Positions 51,083 through 60,598 are shown, counted from the first letter of the stretch. The stretch: 64,000 nt of DNA from G965229615 sp965229615 (GCA_965229615.1 OZ245890.1:1013403-1077402); one strand, 5' to 3'. Translations and numbers: made by a program. The notes: a model not told the origin generated them from the letters alone.

Positions 51083-52030
51083 TCATGACATACTGTTGCC
51101 ATTGCTTACTCCATCAGGAATGACACATGTGGCATCTTTACTAGTATTATCTACAAGCTTTGCCCATTGTGCTGGATCGTTAGCTCTGATATATGCTGCA
51201 GCATCACTTAGCAATTCATCTGAATTTTTACCTAGTAATTTTACATCTTCTTTATAGAGATTATATGCATAGTTCACTATATCCTTTACAAATGAGCTAA
51301 GAGTAATAAGCAATTCAGTAATGTACTGCATAACATCCTTAAACATTTTCACTACATTCGGATGTTCCGCTTGCATGTCATTGACAAATTTAAAGTCATA
51401 CCAATGAGATAGTTCTCCATCTTGGAGTTTTGCCAGCGCATCACTTAACTGCTCACCACTTGCAGTGAGCTCCTTCTGCAATTGCTCACCTATTTGTTCA
51501 AGAGCATTTTTTAAAGGAATATCTTTACCATCAAGTTTGATGTTCATATTAGGAATCTCAATACTATCTTGTACTACCAAGTACCCATCCTTGACCATGA
51601 AAATTTTTGCAAGCGATTCAATCGGTAATTTCTTGCTAATCAACTCTTGCCTTATAACTTCAAGCTTCTGACCATCTGTATAATCAAAAATTTCATTGCC
51701 ATTTTTGAATGACTTTGTTGCGACAAAGTTTACGAACTTTTTACCACTAACTATTGTCTTTTGTATTTTTTGTAGTAGATAATTCGTGACCATAGAACTT
51801 GCATTTTGTATGACTGCTTGTTGGTCATTCACATTCGCATCTACTACCATATTTGTAGCCTCTTGTGATAATGATATGCTTCCAATGAAGTTATTACCAC
51901 CCTGCTCACCGATGTTTATTGATGCCAATACTTGCTTTGCATCTTCTTTTAAATCACCATTTTTTTCATACATTGCATCTCTCATTATAGGATCAATATA
52001 GTTTGTAATGATTTGATATGTTTTTTTCAT
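51083..52030 (-). CDS. Hypothetical protein upstream of the LptE-like gene
   Basis: 315 residues. No signal peptide. The N-terminal third has 'MKKTYQIITNYIDPIMRDAM' and 'EATNMVVDANVNDQQAVIQN'; the middle is 'GYLVVQDSIEIPNMNIKLDG' and helical 'LKNALEQIGEQLQKELTASG'; near 235-255 one hydrophobic helix ('VMQYITELLITLSSFVKDIV') may associate with a membrane. The tail is polar. I recognise no family. Its stop is immediately before the LptE start, so the two are coupled; a long non-coding 162 bp precedes it. Confidence 0.6.
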   Translation of the reverse strand: MKKTYQIITNYIDPIMRDAMYEKNGDLKEDAKQVLASINIGEQGGNNFIGSISLSQEATNMVVDANVNDQQAVIQNASSMVTNYLLQKIQKTIVSGKKFVNFVATKSFKNGNEIFDYTDGQKLEVIRQELISKKLPIESLAKIFMVKDGYLVVQDSIEIPNMNIKLDGKDIPLKNALEQIGEQLQKELTASGEQLSDALAKLQDGELSHWYDFKFVNDMQAEHPNVVKMFKDVMQYITELLITLSSFVKDIVNYAYNLYKEDVKLLGKNSDELLSDAAAYIRANDPAQWAKLVDNTSKDATCVIPDGVSNGNSMS

Positions 52031-52192
52031 TGTTTCCCCATTGTATTAATTTATTCCTTACTGTTAGTTCAATATTAATGTTAACACTACATCTGTTAAG
52101 ATAATATTACAAAAATTTATAAAATTGCAAAAAAATATAATATATCATGTGTGTTTCTCATTATAGAATCATAGAAAAAGCTTTTCTCTTAT

Positions 52193-52930
52193 ATGTATGA
52201 ACACTTGTCTTCACATGTTAAAAAAAATCTTCTTGCAATAGAAACATGTGGTTTAGGTTATTCAATTGCAATTATGAATGGTATAAAATTGGTTGCGGAA
52301 CATGTGTGTGATGTTCCACATAGACAATGTGAAGAGTTAGTAACGAAAATAGAATTAATGCTGTTACAATCCAGATTGACTTATAAGGACATTGATGTCA
52401 TAGCTGTAACAACTGGTCCTGGTAGTTTCAGTGGTGTTAGAATAGGTAGTAGTGTTGCATATGGCATTTCAATTGGTCAAAACATTGGTGTTATAGGTAT
52501 AAATACGATCGATATGATGCTGTATAGGTTTTTATATAGCCAAACTGTGAGTGATCAACAGTTGCACATAGCAGTGGTATATGATTGTGGTAATGATAAC
52601 TTCTACGCAAAGGAGTTTGATGTGCAATATACAGATACAAAAGTGCATGTGAACAGCTTGAATAATGATCCTATACTGTTATCACATGATGCACTAAAGG
52701 TTAATAAAAAGCAAATATGGAGAGATCATGAAGTTATACAATTTGATGTCAATGCATTTAATACAGGTGATGCCACCATATCAAACGCATATGCAACTGG
52801 CGTAGCAGCAATACATAATCCTCTGATTCTAGTAGAAAGAGCTAATAAAAAGATGTTAAGAGTTCCAATATTTTATGGAAGACCACCAAGTATACATAAA
52901 TCAAGCAAAGCATTCGATGCAAAAAATTGA
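52193..52930 (+). CDS. tsaB: tRNA threonylcarbamoyladenosine biosynthesis protein TsaB
   Basis: 245 residues. ASKHA-fold signatures 'NLLAIETCGLGYSIAIMNG' (about 12-30) and 'VTTGPGSFSGVRIGSSVAYG' (about 65-84). TsaB is the platform protein that joins TsaD and TsaE to make t6A37. The C-terminal part is short and lies over the start of asd (14-bp overlap). Confidence 0.9.
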   Translation: MYEHLSSHVKKNLLAIETCGLGYSIAIMNGIKLVAEHVCDVPHRQCEELVTKIELMLLQSRLTYKDIDVIAVTTGPGSFSGVRIGSSVAYGISIGQNIGVIGINTIDMMLYRFLYSQTVSDQQLHIAVVYDCGNDNFYAKEFDVQYTDTKVHVNSLNNDPILLSHDALKVNKKQIWRDHEVIQFDVNAFNTGDATISNAYATGVAAIHNPLILVERANKKMLRVPIFYGRPPSIHKSSKAFDAKN

Positions 52931-53930
52931 CCAAAGAATCACTATAGTTGGTGCAACAGGTAATGTTGGTCGGAAGGTTGTGGAAATGATACTCCAACAA
53001 CATTTGATCACACCAGAAAACATACGCTTGACAGCATCGAGTACATCAGCTGGTAACAGCATCATATCTGGACAGTATGATTTTATTGTTGAAGATACAG
53101 GTACAGTGACATTTCAACCAAATGAAATATGTATATTTAATACTGAAGCTGATATATCTGCTAAATACATACCAATTGCACTTGATAGTGGTGCATACGT
53201 TGTGGACTCAAGTTCACATTATAGATTGCACAGCAGTGTGCCGCTAATAGTCCCACCTGTTAACTTAAACTTAGTTCTCAATTCATCATCCATGTTATAC
53301 TCGCATGCCAACTGCATAGTTGCACCAATAGCCATAGCAATCAATCCAATATATCAACGGTTTGGTATTGATAGAATGATAGTGTCAACATACCAATCAG
53401 TCTCAGGTGCTGGCAAGAGAGCAATGGATGAGTGTGTAGATCAAACAAAATCCATAGTTAATGGTATTCCCATCAAATGCAGGCGTTTTCCGAGACAGAT
53501 AGCATTCAATGTCATACCACAAATTGGTGCTTTTAACAAAGATGGTTTTTCAAGTGAAGAATTCAAGATAATAGAGGAACTAAAAAAGATTATCGATAAA
53601 TCAATTTACATCACAGCAACAGCTGTTAGAGTGCCAGTGATGGTAGGACATTCAGTCAGTATTAGCATTAGAATAACCGATCAAACATGTGGTGTTAGTG
53701 ATATAACACAGCTATTATCTGAAGCAAAGAATGTTAGAATTAGTGATGACTATCATACACCGATTGAGATAGATGGTAGTGATGATGTGTTTGTTGGCAG
53801 AATTAGATGTGATGAATCAAATGACGAAAAATGGTTCCACATGTGGTTGTGTTCTGACAATGTGCGTGTTGGTGCTGCAACTGATGCTGTTGAGATAGCC
53901 GCAGCAATAATACAGAAGAAAAACAAATAG
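52917..53930 (+). CDS. asd: Aspartate-semialdehyde dehydrogenase
   Basis: 337 residues from the ATG at 52917, chosen because the family starts directly with the Rossmann motif ('ITIVGATGNVGRKVVEMIL'). The active-site Cys is in 'SHANCIVAPIAIAINPI' (S-x-x-N-C-x), and 'STYQSVSGAGKRAMDE' follows. It makes aspartate semialdehyde for diaminopimelate/lysine, threonine or methionine; in a reduced intracellular genome the likely need is meso-diaminopimelate for peptidoglycan. Overlaps tsaB by 14 bp; priA starts 2 bp after. Confidence 0.9.
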   Translation: MQKIDQRITIVGATGNVGRKVVEMILQQHLITPENIRLTASSTSAGNSIISGQYDFIVEDTGTVTFQPNEICIFNTEADISAKYIPIALDSGAYVVDSSSHYRLHSSVPLIVPPVNLNLVLNSSSMLYSHANCIVAPIAIAINPIYQRFGIDRMIVSTYQSVSGAGKRAMDECVDQTKSIVNGIPIKCRRFPRQIAFNVIPQIGAFNKDGFSSEEFKIIEELKKIIDKSIYITATAVRVPVMVGHSVSISIRITDQTCGVSDITQLLSEAKNVRISDDYHTPIEIDGSDDVFVGRIRCDESNDEKWFHMWLCSDNVRVGAATDAVEIAAAIIQKKNK

Positions 53931-53932
53931 AG

Positions 53933-55972
53933 GTGGAATACCACATATTATCAGTTCTTATACCAACGTCTATAGACATGGAATTAATGTATAAATCTGA
54001 TATTGCAGTCATGCCAGGTGATGTTGTGCTGGTACCACTTAGGAAGAAGGAAATCATTGGTGTTGTATGTAATGTTCTAAAAAAAACGGACTTGTATGAA
54101 GCATCCTTTGAAGTAAGAAATATTATTCAAATAATAAACTCAATACATATTGAAAAAAAAACAAGGAATTTTATTGATTGGGTTGCGAATTATAACATAA
54201 CCGGTAGAGGTATAATATTAAAGATGGTTTTGGGACCATTTGTATCAAGACACAATAGAATCACTAGATTGATAGAAAAAAGTGAGAAACTAACGACTAT
54301 ACAAGATAAAGTTGATACATCACAGGAAGTGTATAACACTCTTTCACCTTCACAATATGCGATATATAAATCAATAGTATCATCACTATATGAATATAGT
54401 GTTAATGTTATAGATGGTATAACTGGTTCTGGTAAAACAGAGCTATATCTTAAGATAGCACACTTTGTTTTATCAACCGGTGGACAGGTATTGATACTGC
54501 TACCAGAGATATTGTTGAGTACTCAAATCACACAACGCATAAGAGCTATTCTGGGAAAAGAGTATACAGTCCACAATTGGCATTCAAACGCAAAACAAAG
54601 TGAAAGAGATAAAATATGGCTTGGTGTCCAAACGATGAATGTTAAAATAGTTGTCGGTGCAAGAAGTGCACTGTTCTTACCCTTCGCAAGGCTACAATGC
54701 ATTATAGTTGATGAGGAGCATGATAGCTCTTTCAAACAGGAGTCATTTCCGACATATGATGCAAAAAATATGGCAATAGTAAGAGCAAAAATTTGTGATA
54801 TTCCTATAGTTCTTGTATCAGCGACACCATCAATTGAAACAATATATAACATCAGAGCAGGCAACTATAGATATTTTCACTTGGATCAAAAGTTTTTTAC
54901 TACAAACAATACAAGTGTTGTTGTTGCTAATATGTGGGATATGAAAAGCAGCAATGGTAGTAAAAGTAATGTTTATGATATACCACTCTTGCATGATGTC
55001 ACTATACAATATATATCTGAAGCACTTGCTCAGAACACTCAAATACTTCTCTTTTTGAATAGAAAAGGATATGCAAGTACCGTTTTCTGTAACGCATGCC
55101 TTACCAAGGTCAAATGTACAAGTTGTGATGTAAGGTTAACATACTATAAACACAGCAATATATTGCGATGCAGGTATTGTAAAGGTGTTATACCACAGCA
55201 TAATGTGTGTAAGATTTGTGGAGCTAAAGATAGTCTATGTGCATACCACTATGGAATCGAAAAGCTAGAAACTGAGGTAAAAAAGCGTTTCAATAATGCA
55301 CGTGTTATATCAGTAACATCAGATTCTATAGGCAGTAAAGGTGATGATATTGAGTCAATCATCAAACAAATTGCTGATCATGAGGTTGATATTATCATAG
55401 GTACGCAAGTGTTAGCAAAGGGGTTACATTTTCAGGACATTGCACTATGCGTAATAGTTGATGCTAGCTCCGTTGGTTTCAACAGTGATATAAGAGCATT
55501 AGAAAGAACACATCAAATATTGCATCAGGTGATGGGGAGAGTTGGTAGGGAAACAAAGCAAGGCACTGCAATATTGCAAACATTTAATAGGAATTCTCCC
55601 ATTGTAAAGGCAATTGCACAAAACAAATCAAACGAGTTCATAGAACTTGAATTAGCAAGTAGAAAACAGGCCGTCGTACCGCCATATGGAAAATTCATTC
55701 TTATAAGTATTAGTGGTGCTAACGATAAAAGGGTAAAAAAATGGCTTGCTGAAACTGCACCAACAATACCAGAAGATTCAAATGAAATACAGGTATTTGG
55801 CCCATCTCCTTCTCCCATCAGTAGAATAAAAAATAGATATAGATACTGCATTTTGTTCAAATCAGATAGGAAAACAAACTTGCATACCATTGTTAGGTCA
55901 TGGATATCAAAGTTGAAGGTACCATATTATGTACATCTCAGTGTTGATGTTGATCCATATAGTTTTTACTAA
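53933..55972 (+). CDS. priA: Primosomal protein N' (replication restart helicase)
   Basis: 679 residues from a GTG start at 53933, two bases after asd's stop. N-terminal 3'-DNA-binding domain ('ILSVLIPTSIDMELMYKSDI', 'GDVVLVPLRKKEIIGVV'), DEAH-type helicase with Walker A 'GITGSGKTELYLKIA', 'IIVDEEHDSSFKQE', zinc-binding cysteines in 'FCNACLTKVKCTSCDVRL' and 'CRYCKGVIPQHNVCKICG', and the motif VI region 'QVMGRVGRETKQG'. It reloads the replication fork. tsaB-asd-priA form one operon. Confidence 0.93.
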   Translation: MEYHILSVLIPTSIDMELMYKSDIAVMPGDVVLVPLRKKEIIGVVCNVLKKTDLYEASFEVRNIIQIINSIHIEKKTRNFIDWVANYNITGRGIILKMVLGPFVSRHNRITRLIEKSEKLTTIQDKVDTSQEVYNTLSPSQYAIYKSIVSSLYEYSVNVIDGITGSGKTELYLKIAHFVLSTGGQVLILLPEILLSTQITQRIRAILGKEYTVHNWHSNAKQSERDKIWLGVQTMNVKIVVGARSALFLPFARLQCIIVDEEHDSSFKQESFPTYDAKNMAIVRAKICDIPIVLVSATPSIETIYNIRAGNYRYFHLDQKFFTTNNTSVVVANMWDMKSSNGSKSNVYDIPLLHDVTIQYISEALAQNTQILLFLNRKGYASTVFCNACLTKVKCTSCDVRLTYYKHSNILRCRYCKGVIPQHNVCKICGAKDSLCAYHYGIEKLETEVKKRFNNARVISVTSDSIGSKGDDIESIIKQIADHEVDIIIGTQVLAKGLHFQDIALCVIVDASSVGFNSDIRALERTHQILHQVMGRVGRETKQGTAILQTFNRNSPIVKAIAQNKSNEFIELELASRKQAVVPPYGKFILISISGANDKRVKKWLAETAPTIPEDSNEIQVFGPSPSPISRIKNRYRYCILFKSDRKTNLHTIVRSWISKLKVPYYVHLSVDVDPYSFY

Positions 55973-56040
55973 CAGATTTCAGAACAATGACACCCCCCTG
56001 TGCACTCAGTCATGTAAAAAATAATCATTACACTGACAAC

Positions 56041-56823
56041 TCATTCCACAGGAAAATCAAAATATGTTTTAGGATATGGCTCATCATTCAAAGTGAAATG
56101 CCACCATTCAGTAGTGAGTGGTTTAAAACCAGCATTTACCATCAATGTTTGAAGTAATAATCTATTCGCCCTAATCTGTGGTGATAGCATTTGATTGTCA
56201 GGATGCGATATTGGGCTTAAACAATCAAATCCAGTGCCAAGATCTAAGCTGTTGTCTGGCGCCCTTATAGCCTGTGGCTCAGTGCAAGCAACCTCTTTTC
56301 TACTAGGATTATATGTAGGAATATTCGTACCAAATGGTATAATTGTCAAATCAACTGTGCTTCCCCTACTATGTCCAGAATGGTAAGCAATATAACCATT
56401 TTGAAACAAACTGAGTTTGCTGTCAATTGTTGGATAGTACTCAGTTTTCATCCTTGTATCATCTGCTTTCTCTGCCCACTCAGCAAAGTCATTCACAGCC
56501 ATTTGTGGTCTATAGCAATCATACACCTTTAGTGATAACCCCATTGGGATAAGTTGATTCTGCACCCTTTCAAGGGCTAAGGCTGCTTGTTTTGTCAATA
56601 AACATATAGGCGCTAAGTAGCCATTGATTCTCCTACCTACAAAATTGTTATCTGTATAGTATCTTGCTTCAACTTGGATTGTTGGTATGACTTGCTTGAT
56701 GTCTATAAAATCATTGGGTTTGTTCTTCACAACATTAAAATTTGTATCATCAGCAAAGCATGGGGCATCCAGTGATAACGAGGTGCAGAGCACAATAGCA
56801 AATATGAAACTGAAATTTCGCAT
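56041..56823 (-). CDS. Exported D-alanyl-D-alanine dipeptidase, VanX/DdpX family (M15D)
   Basis: 260 residues with a signal peptide (cleavage near CFA-D, residue 24). The zinc site of M15D peptidases is present: 'SGHSRGSTVDLTIIPFG' (S-x-H-x-x-G-x-x-x-D) and 'TEWWHFTL' (E-x-x-H). 'YDCYRPQMAVNDFAEWAE' contains the conserved Arg. It would split D-Ala-D-Ala in the periplasm, recycling peptidoglycan peptides or interfering with their cross-linking. A vancomycin-resistance operon is not present. Alone, with about 70 and 150 bp of non-coding DNA on its two sides. Confidence 0.9.
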   Translation of the reverse strand: MRNFSFIFAIVLCTSLSLDAPCFADDTNFNVVKNKPNDFIDIKQVIPTIQVEARYYTDNNFVGRRINGYLAPICLLTKQAALALERVQNQLIPMGLSLKVYDCYRPQMAVNDFAEWAEKADDTRMKTEYYPTIDSKLSLFQNGYIAYHSGHSRGSTVDLTIIPFGTNIPTYNPSRKEVACTEPQAIRAPDNSLDLGTGFDCLSPISHPDNQMLSPQIRANRLLLQTLMVNAGFKPLTTEWWHFTLNDEPYPKTYFDFPVE

Positions 56824-56973
56824 GTGTTCATATACTAAGGATTTACATTTATAACATCCAGCATATCATGCAACAAGGTGGCAGTACAACAGTAAAAAAC
56901 ATACACATAGCATCCATCTGACTATGCAATGAGAGTTAAACTATACAACCGCGTGGCCATGAGTATTTAGCTA

Positions 56974-57933
56974 TTATTTCCCCAGTGCATCAACAAGGGT
57001 TTGTACAGCTTGCACAGACTTATCAAATGCCGTCTTCTCATGGTCTGACAACTCAATTTCAACAACTCTTTCAACACCTCCATTTCCTATTACAACCGGC
57101 ACACCAACATACATACCCTTAACTCCATACTCGCCATTGAGGTATGCAGAACATGGCATCAAGCGTTTTTGGTTGAATAAATATGCCTTTGCCATCTCTA
57201 CAGCAGATGCTGCGGGAGCATAGTATGCTGAACCTGTTTGCAACAACTTGACAATCTCAGCACCACCATCACGTGTGCGCTGAACTATTTCTTGTATTCT
57301 TGTTTCTGATATAGATCCGTTTCTAATTAGCATTTGTAATGGCATGCCTGCTATCGATGTACAACCTATAAGTGGCACCATTGTATCTCCATGTCCACCT
57401 AATACCATGGTTTTGATGTCAGTTTCTGCAACACCAAGTTCAAGTGCAAGGAAGTGTTTAAATCTTCCAGAATCAAGGATACCAGCCATACCAACAACTT
57501 TATTTGCAGGCAAGCCACTGTGTTTTTGAAATGCATATACCATTATATCAAGTGGATTTGTAACAACGACCACAAAGGCATTTGGAGCATGTTTTGTAAC
57601 ACCATCTGCAACAGTTTTCATAACATCAACGTTAACACTAAGCAACTCATCGCGACTCATGTTAGGTTTTCGTGCAACTCCAGCAGTTATAATAACAATA
57701 TCTGCTTCAGAAATGTCAGCATAATCACATGTTCCTGAAAGCTTAGCTGTGCTACCAGCAACTGCTATTGCCTGCGCTATATCCAAAGCCTTACCCTGAG
57801 CGACTGTGCTTGTACGATCCAGTAACACTACATCACCTAAACCTTGTGAAGTGATACTATAGGCAAGCGTGCCACCAATATTCCCACTGCCAATTAAAGC
57901 TATTTTTGGATTTGTTTTACGAGTATTTGCCAT
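56974..57933 (-). CDS. mdh: Malate dehydrogenase (LDH-like type)
   Basis: 319 residues. NAD motif 'IALIGSGNIGGTLAYS' (about 11-26). The specificity loop reads 'AGVARKPNMSRDELL', where Arg (in place of the Gln of lactate dehydrogenases) selects dicarboxylates. The catalytic His is in 'LGGHGDTMVPL'. It oxidises malate to oxaloacetate in the TCA cycle. Confidence 0.95.
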   Translation of the reverse strand: MANTRKTNPKIALIGSGNIGGTLAYSITSQGLGDVVLLDRTSTVAQGKALDIAQAIAVAGSTAKLSGTCDYADISEADIVIITAGVARKPNMSRDELLSVNVDVMKTVADGVTKHAPNAFVVVVTNPLDIMVYAFQKHSGLPANKVVGMAGILDSGRFKHFLALELGVAETDIKTMVLGGHGDTMVPLIGCTSIAGMPLQMLIRNGSISETRIQEIVQRTRDGGAEIVKLLQTGSAYYAPAASAVEMAKAYLFNQKRLMPCSAYLNGEYGVKGMYVGVPVVIGNGGVERVVEIELSDHEKTAFDKSVQAVQTLVDALGK

Positions 57934-58178
57934 ATTATAACAGTAAAGATATTGTTTCTATTAGATACCTACTGAGTTTGATACTTGAAAGGTAGTATAT
58001 CAAATACACTACATACAAGAAGTTGTAGTCGTACACATTAATAGTATCTGTTTTTTCGCACCATGTCTAGAGATAATTTTATATTTTCCTGGTAATTATG
58101 ATACACAAGACATAACTTATATTTGTGCATAACTATCTCTAGTCCAAGTGCTTATAACTCATCAAATAGCGCATTGCT

Positions 58179-58865
58179 TCAATATAATAGCTGTTCTTCT
58201 AATGTAGCACTATATACTGCAGTAATCTCATCATGTATTAGTTGTTTGATATATAGTTCGTTATTTGTAGTCTCGTTAGCATATATTGCTACTGCACTTG
58301 CAAGCATTCCACTATGGAAACTTATTGAACATCTATCACCTAAATACATAAGAGTATGCTGCTGTTTAAGCAAATTTGTTATGACTTCATCTGTAGTGAT
58401 ACCTAAAATACCACCAAATAACATAGTGCATAAATACTGGTATGGTGTTGTTTTCACTGTTAGATTTTCACCATATCTAACAATATTGTTGTGGAATGCA
58501 GTACTGATTGTACCAATAGTACCACTTTTAAAAGCATTTATAATGCAATTATTTTTATGAGGTAGTTGTATATGACAACCTTCCGCTTGTTGTATATCTA
58601 GAATAGTGTAGTATTCTGATGTTGAATTTTTAAATCCTTGGAGTAGATCATCAAGTTCTGTGAGGCTTTGATCGCTTAGTGTCATACTAACTTGATTCGT
58701 ACACGGGTATTGTATCAATTGCCTTGATACTTGATAATAATTCGCTTCATAGATAGACTTCATAACCCCAACAGTACTGGCTGCCATAAAAGCTTTTGTA
58801 TATGCACCAAATTTACTTGTTATATCAAAAATTTTATTTGCATTCATACGAGATATATGTATCAT
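58179..58865 (-). CDS. Hypothetical protein
   Basis: 228 residues from ATG 58865, or 222 from the ATG at 58847 ('MNANKIFDITSKFG'). Weakly hydrophobic patches ('FMAASTVGVMKSIYEANYYQ', 'PYQYLCTMLFGGILGITTDE') but no clear signal peptide or helix-turn-helix. Five cysteines are scattered. I do not recognise it and cannot name a family. It is flanked by 245 bp and about 500 bp without genes, which with its composition suggests a lineage-specific gene. Confidence 0.5.
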   Translation of the reverse strand: MIHISRMNANKIFDITSKFGAYTKAFMAASTVGVMKSIYEANYYQVSRQLIQYPCTNQVSMTLSDQSLTELDDLLQGFKNSTSEYYTILDIQQAEGCHIQLPHKNNCIINAFKSGTIGTISTAFHNNIVRYGENLTVKTTPYQYLCTMLFGGILGITTDEVITNLLKQQHTLMYLGDRCSISFHSGMLASAVAIYANETTNNELYIKQLIHDEITAVYSATLEEQLLY

Positions 58866-59363
58866 GAGATTATTGGTTTTTTGTTTGAAAAACCTTTTGT
58901 TATATTTTCGGGATGGGAATATTACTGTTACACTTGTTAAGCAAATTTAAAGCGTCTCATGGTGGACGGTTGTGGGAGGGCTTTGCTTTGCATTTCAGCT
59001 CGTGCGATGGAAGTATGTTTGTATGTCATGTTCAAAGTGTGTTGTCGCAATTGGATGTCGATGTTGTGATGCACTGCTTGCACCACTCGTGGAGTATCAG
59101 ACTGATGATGTGCAAGTGAGTGCTACTAACAATAATAGCATTTTCAAATCATGCTAACAATAGCATTTTCCAGGAAATAAGATAAGGAATTGCATGCCAA
59201 ACTACTTGTATTTTGCGAAAGTTTTGATACAATACATGTCTGTGGTGTTAAGTATTGCAGTGGATACTATGTTATCACTAAGGATGCTAGTTAATGTTAT
59301 GTGTGGTTCAATAGAATGGTATAACATTCAATAAAATATAAGCTCAGTGTTAATATGACTTCT
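58866..59363. other. Gene-poor 498-bp interval, possible RNA or gene relic
   Basis: No convincing gene. About 58,950-59,110 is visibly richer in G and C than its surroundings. On the minus strand it reads 'HTLNMTYKHTSIARAEMQSK' then 'ALPQPSTMRRFKFA' before a TAA; on the plus strand two other short frames are open. A hairpin GGTTTTT-TGTTTG-AAAAACC is at 58875-58894, and ATGCTA-ACAA-TAGCAT followed by TTTTCC is at 59151-59172, a terminator shape for a plus-strand transcript. A 17-20-bp sequence is repeated at 59126-59145 and 59154-59170. A short RNA or a decayed gene would explain these; I cannot assign either. Confidence 0.3.
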
Positions 59364-59437
59364 GGCGAAGTAGCTCAGTTGGTCAGAGCAGCGGAATCAT
59401 AATCCGTGGGTCGGGGGTTCAAATCCCTCCTTCGCTA
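59364..59437 (+). tRNA. tRNA-Met(CAU), elongator type
   Basis: 74 nt; acceptor GGCGAAG/CTTCGCT, anticodon loop ATCATAA (anticodon CAT), encoded CCA at 59438-59440. The G1 wobble-paired acceptor and the lack of the initiator-type G-G-G/C-C-C stem indicate elongator Met. A Lys-CAU isoleucine isoacceptor cannot be wholly excluded, but the body closely follows alphaproteobacterial elongator Met. Confidence 0.9.
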
Positions 59438-59446
59438 CCACCTTCC

Positions 59447-60499
59447 CTATGCATTGATGAAAAAACATGCATCGCCATAGCTGAAAAACCTATAGCAGTG
59501 CTGTATTGCGTGTCTATACACATCTTGTCCATTTTTTACACTCCCAAGGAATGCGCATACCAACATGAATAATGTGCTTTTTGGAAGATGAAAGTTTGTC
59601 ACCAAACCATCAATAACTTTAAATGTATAGCCAGGTGTTATAAAAAGCCTTGTCTCAGCCATATGTGGTTTTAATACAATTCGATCACTACCATCATGGC
59701 AGAGTTTTGCTGCACTCTCAAGTGTTCTTGCTGAAGTTGTACCAACCGCTATGATTCTTCTTCCTTCTGTCTTTGCGCTATTGATCATACTACATGCATT
59801 TGCATCTATCACGTAATGTTCAGAATGCATCTTGTGATCTGAGATATTTTCAGTGCGTACTGGCAGAAATGTACCACCACCTATGTGTAATGTAACATAT
59901 ACTGTTTGCACTCCTTTCTGCTTTAGCCTGTACAGAATCTCCTCTGAAAAATGCAATCCAGCAGTTGGTGCTGCGACTGATCCCGGCATAGAAGCATAAA
60001 CCGTTTGATATGCAAACTCATCAACAATATCAGCAGAGCGCTTTATATAAGGTGGCAATGGCATACTGCCGATTTCTGCTAATTTATTGTTGAAAGTTTC
60101 ACTGTTAACATTAAACTGTATAACATCCATACCATTAGCATTATTTTTTTCTACAACAACAGCGCTTAATCCATGATTGAAATCAATTGTTGTATCTATC
60201 AAAATTTTCTTGCGTGGTTTACCTAGTATTTCCCACTTTTCCCATTCATCATGTATTTTTTTGATTAAATTGATTCTGATTGGTATACCATCAATGGTGC
60301 CATTTAAGCGTGCTGGTATGACTTTTGTATTGTTCATCACAATTAAATCACCCTCACGGAAAAAGTGCACAATTTTGCTGAAAGATGTGTCTAGTATCTC
60401 ACCGTTTGCACTTCTATATAACATCTTTGCTCCTCCTCTCTCAAGTGGATATTGTGCTATCAATATTTCTGGCAAATGAAAATCAAATTCTTTGAGCAT
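59447..60499 (-). CDS. queA: S-adenosylmethionine:tRNA ribosyltransferase-isomerase
   Basis: 350 residues. 'FHLPEILIAQYPLERGGAKM' opens the family; 'VMNNTKVIPARLNG', 'VYASMPGSVAAPTAGLHFSE', 'VTLHIGGGTFLPVRTENI' and 'NFHLPKSTLFMLVCAFLG' are conserved blocks. It transfers the ribosyl part of SAM to preQ1-tRNA to make epoxyqueuosine, the step after tgt (9,525-10,655). The stop lies 6 bp from the tRNA-Met CCA; the promoter side faces the tandem palindromes at 60,569-60,598. Confidence 0.95.
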   Translation of the reverse strand: MLKEFDFHLPEILIAQYPLERGGAKMLYRSANGEILDTSFSKIVHFFREGDLIVMNNTKVIPARLNGTIDGIPIRINLIKKIHDEWEKWEILGKPRKKILIDTTIDFNHGLSAVVVEKNNANGMDVIQFNVNSETFNNKLAEIGSMPLPPYIKRSADIVDEFAYQTVYASMPGSVAAPTAGLHFSEEILYRLKQKGVQTVYVTLHIGGGTFLPVRTENISDHKMHSEHYVIDANACSMINSAKTEGRRIIAVGTTSARTLESAAKLCHDGSDRIVLKPHMAETRLFITPGYTFKVIDGLVTNFHLPKSTLFMLVCAFLGSVKNGQDVYRHAIQHCYRFFSYGDACFFINA

Positions 60500-60568
60500 A
60501 TATATGTTTTTTACTGTATATTGTATAATTCAATGGGTTGTTCTTGCAAAGTCAAAGATCATAAAATT

Positions 60569-60598
60569 ACTTATCTAAGATAAACTTATCTAAGATAA
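60569..60598. promoter_or_regulatory. Tandem palindromic operator between queA and the CDGSH gene
   Basis: Two adjoining exact copies of a 15-bp unit (60569-60583 and 60584-60598), ACTTATCTAAGATAA. Each holds a palindrome TTATCT-A-AGATAA with perfect arms, centres 15 bp apart. It lies 26 bp before the CDGSH ATG and about 70 bp before queA in the divergent promoter region. Site size suits a dimeric repressor bound twice on nearly the same face. It is not an FNR/FixK box (TTGAT-N4-ATCAA). Regulator unknown; an iron or redox sensor is plausible from the neighbours. Confidence 0.6.

Noticed and set aside
58913..59157. Two short plus-strand frames in the gene-poor interval
   Set aside because: Their compositions (many Cys and His) and mutual overlap look like chance reading of a GC-richer patch; no family resemblance.
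58921..59175. Interval tested by eye as tmRNA, SRP RNA, 6S RNA or RNase P RNA
   Set aside because: No tRNA-like end, no GGAAGCA-type SRP tetraloop stem, and no RNase P core sequences could be recognised.
60569..60598. Tandem 15-bp repeat considered as a CRISPR fragment
   Set aside because: Only two adjoining copies, no spacers and no cas genes anywhere in the window.
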